DNA of 64,000 nucleotides from Kiritimatiellia bacterium (lineage in GTDB: Bacteria; Verrucomicrobiota; Kiritimatiellia; RFP12; UBA1067): assembly GCA_017454745.1 (NCBI GenBank), contig JAFTCL010000007.1, positions 73,034 to 137,033 of the forward strand, in the 5' to 3' direction. Each line of letters opens with the position of its first letter. The first letter of the stretch is position 1. The position numbers and the translations under genes are program-made. This document shows, one piece after another, positions 7,672-16,553 of this stretch. Under the pieces are notes generated by a model. That model was given only the letters and a program-made list of their open reading frames with translations, was not told the DNA's origin and did not search any database.

Positions 7672-10600
7672 CTACCTGACAAAGAACATTGTCCCCATCC
7701 GCTTGATTCTCGCGGATTTCCCGTCCGGGGCGATTTCCAGCTCATAGCCTTTGGAATTAAGCACCGAAACGTCAGGATTGCCCGAAATTCCGCCGGTCTC
7801 CGAAGTCGCGAAGACGTACACCCCATTTAGGTGCGCAAGGTCCGACACCTCGATCTTCGCGCCGGCGAGATTCAGCTCACCGCTTGCCGCAATGCAATCG
7901 CCGACATCCAGTTTTACCGCGCCGGTCACCGCCGCATCCGCCGCAAGCACAATCGTTCCGACCTTACCGTCCCCGCCCGGCGACAACGCCGCAGTGACGG
8001 TCAGCATGCCGTTGGTGATCACGCCCGCGCCGGAAACAACGGGTTGGACAAGCGTGTTGCCGCTCAAGTCCACCGAAGCGCCAGCTTCAACATTGAGGCA
8101 ACGGGCGACGGCGACGGCGGCGTCGCTTGTCAACACGGGAAGCGTGTCGGCCCCCAGCGTATTGTTCGCCGCGATCTGACTCTCGGAAAGCGCAGCGTTC
8201 CACACGCGCACTTCGTTGAAGTTCGCGGCGGCGTCAGGGTCGTCCCACCAGGAGTGCCCCAGCCAGAAGTTGTCTTGGACAATCTTCGCCGTCGTCCAAT
8301 CCTCCACTTCATGCGTGATGCCGCCTACTTTCGCACCGCTTGCGGCGTTGTAGATGTACACGCTGACGGTTGCGGATTCACCGTCGCCGGTCGGGATAAC
8401 CGTCAAGGCGATATGGTATTCCACTTTTACCGACAGCACCGTGCCGCCCACCGAGAAGTTGGCGCTCTGGTAAGCCCCCACTGGCCTATAGGAAGGTACC
8501 GCGCTCGACCCGCCGTTATGGTAGGTGAAAATGAGGCCGGACGTGCCAGCGGCAACACTGCCGTCACTCATGCCGTTGCTGCCGAACGAGAACGCCTTTG
8601 CCCATCCTTTGGAAGTCCGCACCGTCGTCCAGAGTTCAATGGTAAAGGGCGTGTCGCCCAGCTCTTCGGGAATGATATGGTCGCCAAGGTCGATCCACGA
8701 TGATCCTCTGGCGCCGCCCGCCAGCCGAGCCTCCTTACCGTTCGACAAAACGACGTTCCCCTTGAAGTCCGCATCACGGCCGCCGATGCTATCCTTGACG
8801 CTGTCGTTGAAACTCCACCGGTGCAGCAGGTAGTCGTCCGCCTTTATCCGGTCGGACGCCGCGTCCGGCAATACGTTATCGCTGATTGGCGACACACCGT
8901 CCGCGAACGCGGTATGGAAGCCGGCGGAAAGCGCCATAGTCGTTCCGGCGGAAACCGTGATCTCATCGACCGGCGGCAGGCTGTCCAGCGAGGTGGTTCC
9001 CGTTCCCGCCAGCACGAGCGAACCGGCGGCATCCGCCGCCGCGACCCCGCAATTGGCGATTGACACGTCGTAACCGCCGTTGTCAATCGCCAATCCGTCT
9101 GGACCGACCGCCACCCGATCTATACCGGACAGAATCGCGCTGTCGTCATGGGCGCGGATCGTCCCGCCGTCGCACCACAGGCTGGCAGTCCCGTTACCGA
9201 TATGGCCGATGGACGTCGCCACCATCATGCCGCCGTTGGCGATGTGAAACTCTTTAATCGACGCCTGGCGGCAGATCAACTTGGCACCGGGCGCAATCTG
9301 CGGCATCACGCCGCATTCGGGGATGGTGACATCCGTCCGTTCCGTCGGCAGCTCTCCGGGCATGATGTCGCCACGCGCGCTGTAGCATAGCCAGTTCGCC
9401 GGATTCCCGACATCGTCATCGCCGCCTTCGCCGGTCCAGACCGCCCGCGCGATGCCCCATGTCCCCAGATAACGGTACTCGGTGGCGGCATCGTCAACCC
9501 AGTTTCCGTTGAGAGAGTAGCCGTCATACTCGGGTTCGGTCGCGTTGCCGTCGAGGAAAGTGTCTCCGCCCGCCACGTCGTCATAGGCGTGGGTCATCAC
9601 GACGCCGCTGCATACGCCATACGCGCCGGACTCAAGCACGATTCCCGTTCCGGTCATGAATTTGACAATCGCCCCTGGTTCTATCGTCAGGGATATGCCA
9701 TCGCCCAGCACCACCGTCGATACGACGAGATGCACCTTGTCCGCCGTCCAGATCTCATCGGCGGCAAGTCGCCCGCCGTGCGTCTCCACGCCCCGGTTGA
9801 CGATGAATGCAGCCGAATAGGTCATGGCAGCATCCCCGGCCGCATCGCGTATCGTGTGTACCATTTCATACCGGCCGTCCTCGCACGACACACTGTCCCA
9901 CATGGTCTCGCCTTCCGCTGGCGAATCCGTCTCCTCAAGCGTTACCATATTGCTTCCGGCATCGGCCACGGTCACCGACACCCCGGTTCCGGCGCTGCTC
10001 CAGCGCGTCGAATACCGGATATGCTCGATACCGTCCGCGAAAATCGGCAACTTTCCGGTTTGGGCATCCACCGTGGCAGTATCCGACCATAGACTCGCCG
10101 TCGGATGCATCACCCCGTCCGCATAACAATCAATCGTGTCGTAGAGCGTAACGGCGCAAACCTTCATCGAAAGATTGAGGTTGATGCCGCGCGAATAGGT
10201 CAGTTCGATTGCGAAATCCTCGTTCTCTTCCGTCGCCGCCAAGCGGTCGAGCGGGATGCGGATGTATTGTGTGACCGGAGAAGTACCGGACCAATCAAGC
10301 CGCCCCGCCGCGACGAGATAGTCCTCGCCGAACTTGGCCACGCCGTCATGCGCCACCCAATCCACGGAAAACGCCTGCGAATAGGACGACGGCACATAAA
10401 CCGGTATCAGCACGAAACCGTCCTCTTTGCGGGCGACCGCCGCCGCCTCGATCGATATAGTGCCGAAACTGCTGCTCGCGCCGTAACGCATCTGCGTCTC
10501 GGTGTTCGCGAATGTGCCGCCGGAAAGCACATCGACGGTGTAACCGCCGAATTCCGGTTCCTCCGCCTTGCCGTCCGTGTCGCCGCCGACCGAGTCGTCC

Positions 10601-13320
10601 GCCACAGAGGTGAACACGATGTTCGCTTCGACCGTGCCGTTTGCATCGACCCGCCCGCCCGGCTCGACGCGGATACCGGTGTACGGCAGGAACTTTACGA
10701 CCGTCCCAGCATTAATCGTCAACGTGGCACCGGCCGGCACCACCACCCAGTTGCGCACCAGATGCGTCACCCCTGCAGACCACACGTTCGTCCCCGTCTG
10801 CAATCTGCCGCCTTCGATGACCACGGTCGAAGAGGGCCCGATTTCAAGGTCGCTGTCGTACTCGCGCGTCTCGATGCGCGTAGCGGAGCTGTCCGCGTTT
10901 TCGGCATAGACGCCCTGCGGGAAGAGGTCGTTCGCGTATATCTTCACGTCGCACTTTCTCTCCGTCAAGGAGACGTTTATGCCCATGCTCTCGAAAAGTT
11001 CAACCGTAAACTCGCTGTCAGCGGCCACGGTTACGGGGATGTCGATGAACTGCGTGCCGCCGTTTTTGTTCGCCCAAGTGAGCCTTCCGGATGCGGTCGG
11101 CCCGCCTACCGTGCGCCAATCCACGCAGAAGGTAGCCATACGGTCGGTGGAGATGAACACGGGAACGCGCACAAGGCCGTCCGTCGCGGGAGCGATCGCT
11201 TCGGCCGGAACGGTCGCGGTGCCGAGATTCGAGAAAGTCGCGTAGCGGATCGCGCACCAATTGTCGGTGTATGAGCCGCCGGAAAGGGTGTTCACCGCAT
11301 AGTCGTTGAATTCCGGATCAGTCTCCCGGAGGTCGCTGTCGCCGCCGATCGTGTCATCGGCCGCCGCAGTGTAAACCACCGGAACGCTTTCCGTACCGGC
11401 GACTACGACACTCCCGCCCGGTTCGACCTTGATACCGGTCATCTCGCAGAATTTCACGACCGCCCCGGCCTCGATGGTGAGTGTCGCGCCGTCCGGCACG
11501 ACCACCCAGTTGCGCACGAGGTGCGTTACATCCGCCGCCCAGACCGTCGCCGCCTCCTGCAAACGGCCGCCCTCGACCGCGATTGCCGGATCGTTCCTGA
11601 CCAGAAGCCCGTTCGCCTGCCAGCCGTCCGTCACCGATGCGGAATCCCATGCTTCGGCGGGGGTATCACCGTCTTCGCTCACATACTCGACGCCGCGCAC
11701 CAGCGCTTTCGCGAGCGTCCCGTCGTTGCGGCACTCAATGCGCGCATAATCGCTCGCCTCGCTTTCAGCGCACACCGCCGCAGTTTTCAGGTTCTCGTAA
11801 ATCCGCACGACGGTCACGCCGCCCGTTTCCGCGATGTTTACGCAGCGCCCCTCCGCCAGCGTCACGGTGAAACTATCGCCCAACCCCTCCATCGGGAGCG
11901 TAATCCATTTCGTCCCCTCGCTGACGTTCGACCACACCACCGTGCCAGCCGTGCCGTCCGGACCGATCCAATCCACGGAAAACACCGCAGTCCGCGAACC
12001 GCTTGCATACACCGGGATTCGGACGGTCCCTTCCTCGGAGTCAAACAGGAGATCGCCGTCCAGCCGCACCTCGCCGAAGCCGCCATACCGCAACTTCCGG
12101 AAGGAAGTCCACTCATCCGCAAACGTCCCGCCGGAAACCACCGTAATCCCGTAGTCCCCCACGGCGGCGGAATCGAACACCACGGGGGCTTCCTGAGAGC
12201 CGACCGTCACCAGCGCCCCGCCCGGCTCTACCTTGATACCGGTGTAAGGCGCAAAGAACACGCAGGCGTTGGTCACAACCGTCAGCGTAACGCCGTCGGG
12301 GATGACTACGGTGTTCAGCACGAAATTCGTTGCGGCGGTCGGCCAAACCGTATCCGCTTGCAACCTGCCGCCCTCGACCGCGATAGTCTCGGGGATCTCT
12401 TCCGGCATCGGGTCGGGATCGCGCGTCTCCAGCCGGATCGCGTCGTACTCCTCACTCTCCGCGCAGACGGCGACCGGAACCATCGCCGTCCGTATCAGCA
12501 CCTCGCAACGGATTGCGGCGCCCATATTCGCCCCTTCCGCGACGCATATCTCGACGGCAAACGTTTCGTCGCCCTCCTCTTCCTCATCTTCCGTAATCGG
12601 GATCACGATGTATTTCGCCCCGTCAGAGGTGCCGTCCCATTCCACCTCTCCCTCGGCAAGCGTGTAATCTTCCCCCAAAACCGCCGTTCCGTCTATCGCC
12701 CGCCACTTTATCCGAAACGCGCTATCCCTCATCCCGCTCACATTCACCGGTATCCTTGCGCAGCCGTTGCGCTCGCTGGTTTCCAATTCGGCCGGCAGCG
12801 TCACCGTCGGATGAGATGAAATGGTGGTTTTTTCAAAAATGGCGTAAGAATCCGAAAATTCCCCGTGCTCCAGCACGGTAAGCGTCCAGTCGTTAGTGTT
12901 CGTGGCGGTGAAAAGAACCGGACCGTCCGCCGACCCCAGTACCCGCAGCGTACCCCACTGCTCCACCTTGATGCCGGTGTAGGGCGCAAAGAACACGCAG
13001 GCGTTGGTCACGACGGTAAGCGTGGTGTCCGCCGGGACGACTACGGTGTTCAGCACGAAGTTCGTCGCGGCGGTCGGCCAAACCGTATCCGACAACAACC
13101 GGCCGCCCTCGACCGCGACCGTTTCCGGGATTTCTTCCGGCATCGGGTCGGGATCGCGCGTCTCCAGGCGGATGGGCGCGCTCTCTTTGCTGTCGATGAC
13201 TATGCCTTCCGGGAAATTGTCGGCAGCAGCCGTCAAGGCGAACAACATCGCCAGCAATCTAACGCAACGTGCCGCCGCCGGATGCCGTCGATATCCATCG
13301 GAAAAAACTGTGCTTTTCAT
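7672..13320 (-). CDS. Giant secreted repeat protein with Calx-beta-like modules and a LamG-like domain
   Basis: An 1,882-aa exported protein. The start at 13320 is chosen because GGGAG precedes it and a signal peptide follows (RCVRLLAMLFALTAAADNFPEG); an upstream in-frame extension lacks both. About five tandem units each begin with VxGGRL..VWxAxxTxxVxN and a parallel-beta-like stretch ending YTGIKVEPGG, starting near residues 36, 283, 527, 817 and 1177. Four are followed by Calx-beta-like modules (for example DGTAVLGEDYTLAEGEVEW). Residues about 1498-1725 form a concanavalin/LamG-like domain (HRWSFNDS to FNEVRVWNAALSESQIAANN). The C-terminus is beta-rich and ends in FFVR, with no recognised sortase or PEP-CTERM signal. 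Likely surface adhesion or glycan binding. Confidence 0.85.
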   Translation of the reverse strand: MKSTVFSDGYRRHPAAARCVRLLAMLFALTAAADNFPEGIVIDSKESAPIRLETRDPDPMPEEIPETVAVEGGRLLSDTVWPTAATNFVLNTVVVPADTTLTVVTNACVFFAPYTGIKVEQWGTLRVLGSADGPVLFTATNTNDWTLTVLEHGEFSDSYAIFEKTTISSHPTVTLPAELETSERNGCARIPVNVSGMRDSAFRIKWRAIDGTAVLGEDYTLAEGEVEWDGTSDGAKYIVIPITEDEEEEGDETFAVEICVAEGANMGAAIRCEVLIRTAMVPVAVCAESEEYDAIRLETRDPDPMPEEIPETIAVEGGRLQADTVWPTAATNFVLNTVVIPDGVTLTVVTNACVFFAPYTGIKVEPGGALVTVGSQEAPVVFDSAAVGDYGITVVSGGTFADEWTSFRKLRYGGFGEVRLDGDLLFDSEEGTVRIPVYASGSRTAVFSVDWIGPDGTAGTVVWSNVSEGTKWITLPMEGLGDSFTVTLAEGRCVNIAETGGVTVVRIYENLKTAAVCAESEASDYARIECRNDGTLAKALVRGVEYVSEDGDTPAEAWDSASVTDGWQANGLLVRNDPAIAVEGGRLQEAATVWAADVTHLVRNWVVVPDGATLTIEAGAVVKFCEMTGIKVEPGGSVVVAGTESVPVVYTAAADDTIGGDSDLRETDPEFNDYAVNTLSGGSYTDNWCAIRYATFSNLGTATVPAEAIAPATDGLVRVPVFISTDRMATFCVDWRTVGGPTASGRLTWANKNGGTQFIDIPVTVAADSEFTVELFESMGINVSLTERKCDVKIYANDLFPQGVYAENADSSATRIETREYDSDLEIGPSSTVVIEGGRLQTGTNVWSAGVTHLVRNWVVVPAGATLTINAGTVVKFLPYTGIRVEPGGRVDANGTVEANIVFTSVADDSVGGDTDGKAEEPEFGGYTVDVLSGGTFANTETQMRYGASSSFGTISIEAAAVARKEDGFVLIPVYVPSSYSQAFSVDWVAHDGVAKFGEDYLVAAGRLDWSGTSPVTQYIRIPLDRLAATEENEDFAIELTYSRGINLNLSMKVCAVTLYDTIDCYADGVMHPTASLWSDTATVDAQTGKLPIFADGIEHIRYSTRWSSAGTGVSVTVADAGSNMVTLEETDSPAEGETMWDSVSCEDGRYEMVHTIRDAAGDAAMTYSAAFIVNRGVETHGGRLAADEIWTADKVHLVVSTVVLGDGISLTIEPGAIVKFMTGTGIVLESGAYGVCSGVVMTHAYDDVAGGDTFLDGNATEPEYDGYSLNGNWVDDAATEYRYLGTWGIARAVWTGEGGDDDVGNPANWLCYSARGDIMPGELPTERTDVTIPECGVMPQIAPGAKLICRQASIKEFHIANGGMMVATSIGHIGNGTASLWCDGGTIRAHDDSAILSGIDRVAVGPDGLAIDNGGYDVSIANCGVAAADAAGSLVLAGTGTTSLDSLPPVDEITVSAGTTMALSAGFHTAFADGVSPISDNVLPDAASDRIKADDYLLHRWSFNDSVKDSIGGRDADFKGNVVLSNGKEARLAGGARGSSWIDLGDHIIPEELGDTPFTIELWTTVRTSKGWAKAFSFGSNGMSDGSVAAGTSGLIFTYHNGGSSAVPSYRPVGAYQSANFSVGGTVLSVKVEYHIALTVIPTGDGESATVSVYIYNAASGAKVGGITHEVEDWTTAKIVQDNFWLGHSWWDDPDAAANFNEVRVWNAALSESQIAANNTLGADTLPVLTSDAAVAVARCLNVEAGASVDLSGNTLVQPVVSGAGVITNGMLTVTAALSPGGDGKVGTIVLAADAAVTGAVKLDVGDCIAASGELNLAGAKIEVSDLAHLNGVYVFATSETGGISGNPDVSVLNSKGYELEIAPDGKSARIKRMGTMFFVR
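12231..13165 (-). repeat. Near-identical direct repeats inside the giant protein gene
   Basis: The roughly 200-base segments 12231-12430 and 12966-13165 are alike at the DNA level base for base over long runs, with equal length and no indels. They encode nearly the same peptide (ETRDPDPMPEEIPET..VAVEGGRL to FFAPYTGIKVE). The other three repeat units are diverged, so this is the most recent duplication or a gene-conversion tract. Confidence 0.75.
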
Positions 13321-13454
13321 CTTTTCTCCCTGCCGCGTCTTATGCGGCCGTACTAGAATCTCACCGTTAATCATCTGAAAGGGGTTACTCCGTGCCTGGC
13401 AAATTTCCCCAAAACCTGCCGGATGCAAACGCCTTGGCCTATACGTCCTTATGA

Positions 13455-13667
13455 ATCTGCCTCGTCCGACTCGAAACACTAGTCTTCTGCAGAAAAAAGC
13501 TAGCGCAGCGCAAATCCGACAATGAGGAGGTCAAGAAATGCCCTCCCTGCGGCTACATGCGGGCGAGGCACGGCCCCAAGGGTGACTTCCGGTTCTGCAC
13601 CGGATACGCCACCCGCCGCAGAACCATAAAACATCACCCCAACATAGTTTTCAATGGCACTCGGTAA
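13455..13667 (+). pseudogene. Relic of a topoisomerase-type zinc ribbon
   Basis: In the 354-base gap between the giant gene and the broken SUMF1 gene, one plus-strand frame is open for 71 codons and contains KKCPPCGYMRARHGPKGD followed by FRFCTGYATRR. This resembles the C4 zinc finger of type IA topoisomerases and related nuclease tails (CPxCGxxMxxRxGxxGxFxxCxGYPxC). Three of the four cysteines are present; the last is missing. There is no good start codon or ribosome site, so I read it as a degraded gene fragment. The opposite strand is open too, so the assignment is tentative. The rest of the gap holds only the leader of the giant gene. Confidence 0.35.
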
Positions 13668-13674
13668 AAACGCC

Positions 13675-14946
13675 TCACTCCGCAGGATAAGCCGCGATCC
13701 GGAAACCCCAGCTAGAGTAATAGCGAGCAGGATAACTACCTTTATAGCCGTTATAACCAGTGTATTGATTGCGATAGGCGGAACGGCATCCTTGGGCATA
13801 ACTATCGCAATCACCGCCACGCAAAACGCGATATGTGCCGCTTTCTGAACCGCTAGGATCTGTCTCGGTTTCCAAAAAACTAGATCTCCACCAGTCACGG
13901 CACCACTCGGAGACATTGCCATGCATGTCATAGAAACCCCATGCGTTCGGCGCATATTTACCAACTACCGTATGTGCACCGCTGTACCCGCCTTTACCGT
14001 CACGGGTGTTATCTCTATACCGACCCACTTCGGACAAATTTGGACAAGATGTTGTTAGGGTCGTCAGATTCTTACCGCTGTTGAGCGCGGTGCCCGAACC
14101 CGCCCGGCAGGTATACTCCCACTGGGCCTCGGTGGGGAGATCGAAGGTGATTCCGGTTCGGGCGCGGATTTTGCCGAAGAAGCTGGATGCATCAACCTGC
14201 TTGTAGCTGGGCCACTGGGCACCAAGGGTTGAACCGCGAAGCACGTTATAGGAAACACTCTCTACCGGGCGATCGTTCCCTTTATTACTTGACGGGTTCG
14301 CCCCCATCACCAGTTGGTACTGGCTCTGCGTCACCTCGAAGACTCCCATGTAGAAAGGCTGGGTGAGCGTAACCTTGTGAAGCGGTTCTATGGAATACTC
14401 ACAATTGTGCCCCAGTTCATCCACCGGGCTGCCCATCATAAACGTTCCGGGCGTGACCAGCTTTAGCACGAGCTTGGTGGTCTTGTATTCGGAATCCCAC
14501 TCACCACTCGGGATCTCCGTTAAATACGAGACTTCGTATTTCTCGGCATCGGGACCGGCACTCAAATCGATCACCATGTAAGGGGCCGCGTCGGCATAGG
14601 CGTAAATCTTCATCGAGAACTTGGCGCGGTTGTAGTTTTCGGGCATATCGGCAGCCATGTTCCACATCATGCGGTGCGAACCGGCCTTAACGGGCTGCCC
14701 GTTAACACCGTCGCCCTCAAGGGTGCGCGGGGCGACCGAGGTGTTGAAGTCCGCATCGTAGCCGACCGGGTAAACCCATACGTTCGCCGTCGCGTCGTCG
14801 CACTCGATGGTGTAGTCGATATCGACCAGTCCGTTTCAGGGATAACGCTGGGCGATCTTCACGTCCTTGACGGTGAGCGTGAGCGCCTGAGCCGCGAATG
14901 CCAGCGAACTCGCCGCCAGCAGCACCATTACCTTCTTAGCCTGCAT
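13675..14946 (-). pseudogene. Secreted SUMF1/formylglycine-generating-enzyme-like protein, interrupted by an in-frame TGA
   Basis: From ATG 14946 (preceded by AAAGGAC) the frame encodes a signal peptide (MQAKKVMVLLAASSLAFAAQA), then LTLTVKDVKIAQRYP, then TGA at 14836-14838 (codon 37), and continues in frame as NGLVDIDYTIECDD to 13675. One G-to-A change from TGG would restore RYPWNGLVDIDY, a phrase I associate with this family. The remainder has a beta-sandwich stretch to about residue 180, then a full SUMF1 domain: GTFMMGSPVDELG, QPFYMGVFEVTQSQY, RPVESVSYNV, LPTEAQWEYTCRAGS, NAWGFYDMHGNVSEWC and YRVLRGGDC. Downstream residues remain intact, so the break is recent, a sequencing error, or bypassed. 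An internal ATG at 14670 could give a 331-aa product without export. Confidence 0.8.
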
Positions 14947-14978
14947 GAGTCAGTCCTTTCTTCTGTTTTCAGCAATTC

Positions 14979-15021
14979 GCACCGGGGGACTGACACAAAA
15001 AAATGACACCTCCCCCGATGC
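14979..15021 (-). repeat. Hairpin with A/T-run loop upstream of the SUMF1 pseudogene
   Basis: Arms GCACCGGGGGA (14979-14989) and TCCCCCGATGC (15011-15021) pair over 11 bases with one G-T. The 21-base loop holds TGACAC, seven A residues and TGACAC. On the minus-strand transcript it lies 32 bases before the ATG and directly abuts the larger palindrome. It may be part of a structured leader. Confidence 0.5.
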
Positions 15022-15146
15022 ATCAAGGGTAGGTGCCTGAGAGAACCTTCTAACAATGCAAACGAAGGAGGCGAAACTGCACGATTAAGGCAGTGCCTTC
15101 TTGTTGCGTTGTTAGAGTTCAGTTTCTCAGGCTTTACCCTTGACGC
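15020..15146. repeat. 127-bp imperfect palindrome (candidate MITE-like element or structured RNA)
   Basis: The two ends are about 50-base inverted copies: GCATCAAGGGTAGG.. on the left and GCGTCAAGGGTAAA.. reading in from the right, continuing through GCCTGAGA, TCTAACAAYGCAA and GAAGG. Inside is a further stem, ACTGC/GCAGT, around 15076-15094. Nearly the whole element can fold into one long hairpin on either strand. It encodes nothing and sits in a 326-base gene-free gap. The plus strand also carries GAGAGA, CGAAGGAGGCGAA and TTTCTCAGGC, reminiscent of a glycine riboswitch aptamer, but no plus-strand gene follows and the core is imperfect. No copy was found elsewhere in the window. Confidence 0.6.
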
Positions 15147-15194
15147 AAACCCGCCGCGGATTTCTCAACACAGCGGAACAATAAAAAATACTTC

Positions 15195-15208
15195 GGCGGT
15201 TTCCCGCC
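15195..15208 (-). terminator. Terminator-like hairpin after the glycosyltransferase operon
   Basis: GGCGG-GAAA-CCGCC on the minus strand, followed by GAAG and then a T-rich run (TATTTTTTATT). It lies about 120 bases beyond the stop of the last gene in the 15.3-22.2 kb operon. The bases between hold a second small hairpin (CCGCA/TGCGG) right after the stop. Confidence 0.5.
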
Positions 15209-15326
15209 AAAAAACAGACTAAAAGTACCAAATCGCACAACCGTTGTAAAGAGCAAACTGCGGGAAAAAGCAAAAAATCTTCTGCTCCCCAGAAACGCTG
15301 GACGCCGCAGCCGGTTGCGGTTGGGG

Positions 15327-16553
15327 TTAAGCGTCCTCTTCGCCCGTGAATTCGCCCATGGTGGCTTCGCCGTCGGCGCTGATGCCCTGCCGGGACAGCA
15401 CCATCCAGACCGTGCGGGCGAGGATTTTGACATCCAGCCACAAACTCCGGTGGTCAACGTACCAGACGTCATAAACAAACTTATCGTGCCAAGACACGGT
15501 GTTGCGCCCGTTTACCTGCGCCCAGCCGGTAATGCCGGGGCGGACACCGTGACGCCGCCGTTGTTCCCGCGTGTAAAGCGGCAGGTAGCGCATCAGCAGC
15601 GGACGCGGCCCCACCAGCGACATCTTGCCGGAAATCACGTGAAGCAATTCCGGCAGTTCGTCGATACTGCACGAGCGCAGGAACTTTCCGAAACGGGTCA
15701 GCCGCTCCGCGTCGCTGCCGTCGCCGTCGCGCATGGTACGAAGTTTCCACAGTTCAAAAGGCGCGCCCCCCACCCCGGGACGCGACTGGCGGAACAGCAC
15801 CGGGGAGCCCATCGCGAACCGCACCGCCAAGGCGGCTGCCGCCAGAACCGGCAACCACAGTGGAAGGGTCAGCAGGACTGCCGCCAAATCGAACAAACGC
15901 TTGGAACAAAGCCGGGCGTGCAAAGCGAAGAACCCCAGATTGTCGCGCAACATCCGGAAATTGGAGAACCCGTCATCCGGATAAGCCACCCGGACCGAAC
16001 CTTTTAACCACGGGCGTCCGCTCCACAGCCACAAAACCACCGCCTCAATATCAAAACCCATTCGCCGCGAACGCGCGCGGCGCAGCACTTCCAACGCCGC
16101 CGCCACCGGGTAAACCCGGCATCCGCACATACCGTCCTCGCCTTTGATCCCGGTTTCCTGCCAAATGAAAAACCGCGTAATCTTTCGACCCTTCGAGCGC
16201 ACGGCGGGAGCGTCGGGCCCCAAAACCGGATAACCGCAGACCAACGCCGACGGATTCTGCTCCGCCAACCGCAGCAGCCCCAAGGCGTCGTCAACATCAT
16301 GCTGGCCGTCGGCGTCGATCTGCACGGCATGGGTATAGCCATGTTCCCGCGCCCATTTTAACCCGGAGACGATCGCCACGCCTTTGCCGAGATTGCGGGG
16401 ATGATGTATTACCTGCGCACCGGGGAAATCCGACCAATCCGGATTGCCATCGTCAATCAGCAACACCGGCAACCCGGTGTCTCGAAGCCGCTGCAACAAT
16501 TTGGGCAACTGGCGCAGATGGCGATAAACCGGGACCAACCACAGCGCCTTCAT
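15327..16553 (-). CDS. Fusion of a GT2 glycosyltransferase and a bacterial sugar (phosphoglycosyl) transferase
   Basis: A 408-aa two-domain protein. Residues 1-about 225 are a GT2/DPM1-like domain: LWLVPVYRHLRQLPKLL, LLIDDGNPDW, and AVQIDADGQHDVDD, which carries the DxD metal site. Residues about 226-400 are a WcaJ/WbaP-type phosphoglycosyltransferase: a membrane hairpin (RLFDLAAVLLTLPLWLPVLAA), GSPVLFRQSRPG, FELWKLRTM, the catalytic-pair region SCSIDELPELLHVISG, MSLVGPRPLL and PGITGWAQVNGR. That domain normally moves a sugar-1-phosphate onto undecaprenyl phosphate. So one chain could prime a lipid-linked sugar and extend or modify it. It overlaps the upstream ligase/dehydratase gene by four bases (ATGA), suggesting a joint pathway. 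The acceptor lipid is unknown. Confidence 0.88.
   Translation of the reverse strand: MKALWLVPVYRHLRQLPKLLQRLRDTGLPVLLIDDGNPDWSDFPGAQVIHHPRNLGKGVAIVSGLKWAREHGYTHAVQIDADGQHDVDDALGLLRLAEQNPSALVCGYPVLGPDAPAVRSKGRKITRFFIWQETGIKGEDGMCGCRVYPVAAALEVLRRARSRRMGFDIEAVVLWLWSGRPWLKGSVRVAYPDDGFSNFRMLRDNLGFFALHARLCSKRLFDLAAVLLTLPLWLPVLAAAALAVRFAMGSPVLFRQSRPGVGGAPFELWKLRTMRDGDGSDAERLTRFGKFLRSCSIDELPELLHVISGKMSLVGPRPLLMRYLPLYTREQRRRHGVRPGITGWAQVNGRNTVSWHDKFVYDVWYVDHRSLWLDVKILARTVWMVLSRQGISADGEATMGEFTGEEDA

Noticed and set aside
15060..15117. Integron attC site within the palindrome (TCTAAC...GTTAGA)
   Set aside because: The R-box ends do not match RYYYAAC/GTTRRRY fully, no integrase or cassette structure is nearby, and the helix lacks the usual extrahelical bases.
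15020..15146. Firm glycine riboswitch call for the palindrome
   Set aside because: Although CGAAGGAG and CTCAGGC occur, the core is imperfect, a long continuous stem competes with the expected fold, and no plus-strand gene follows.
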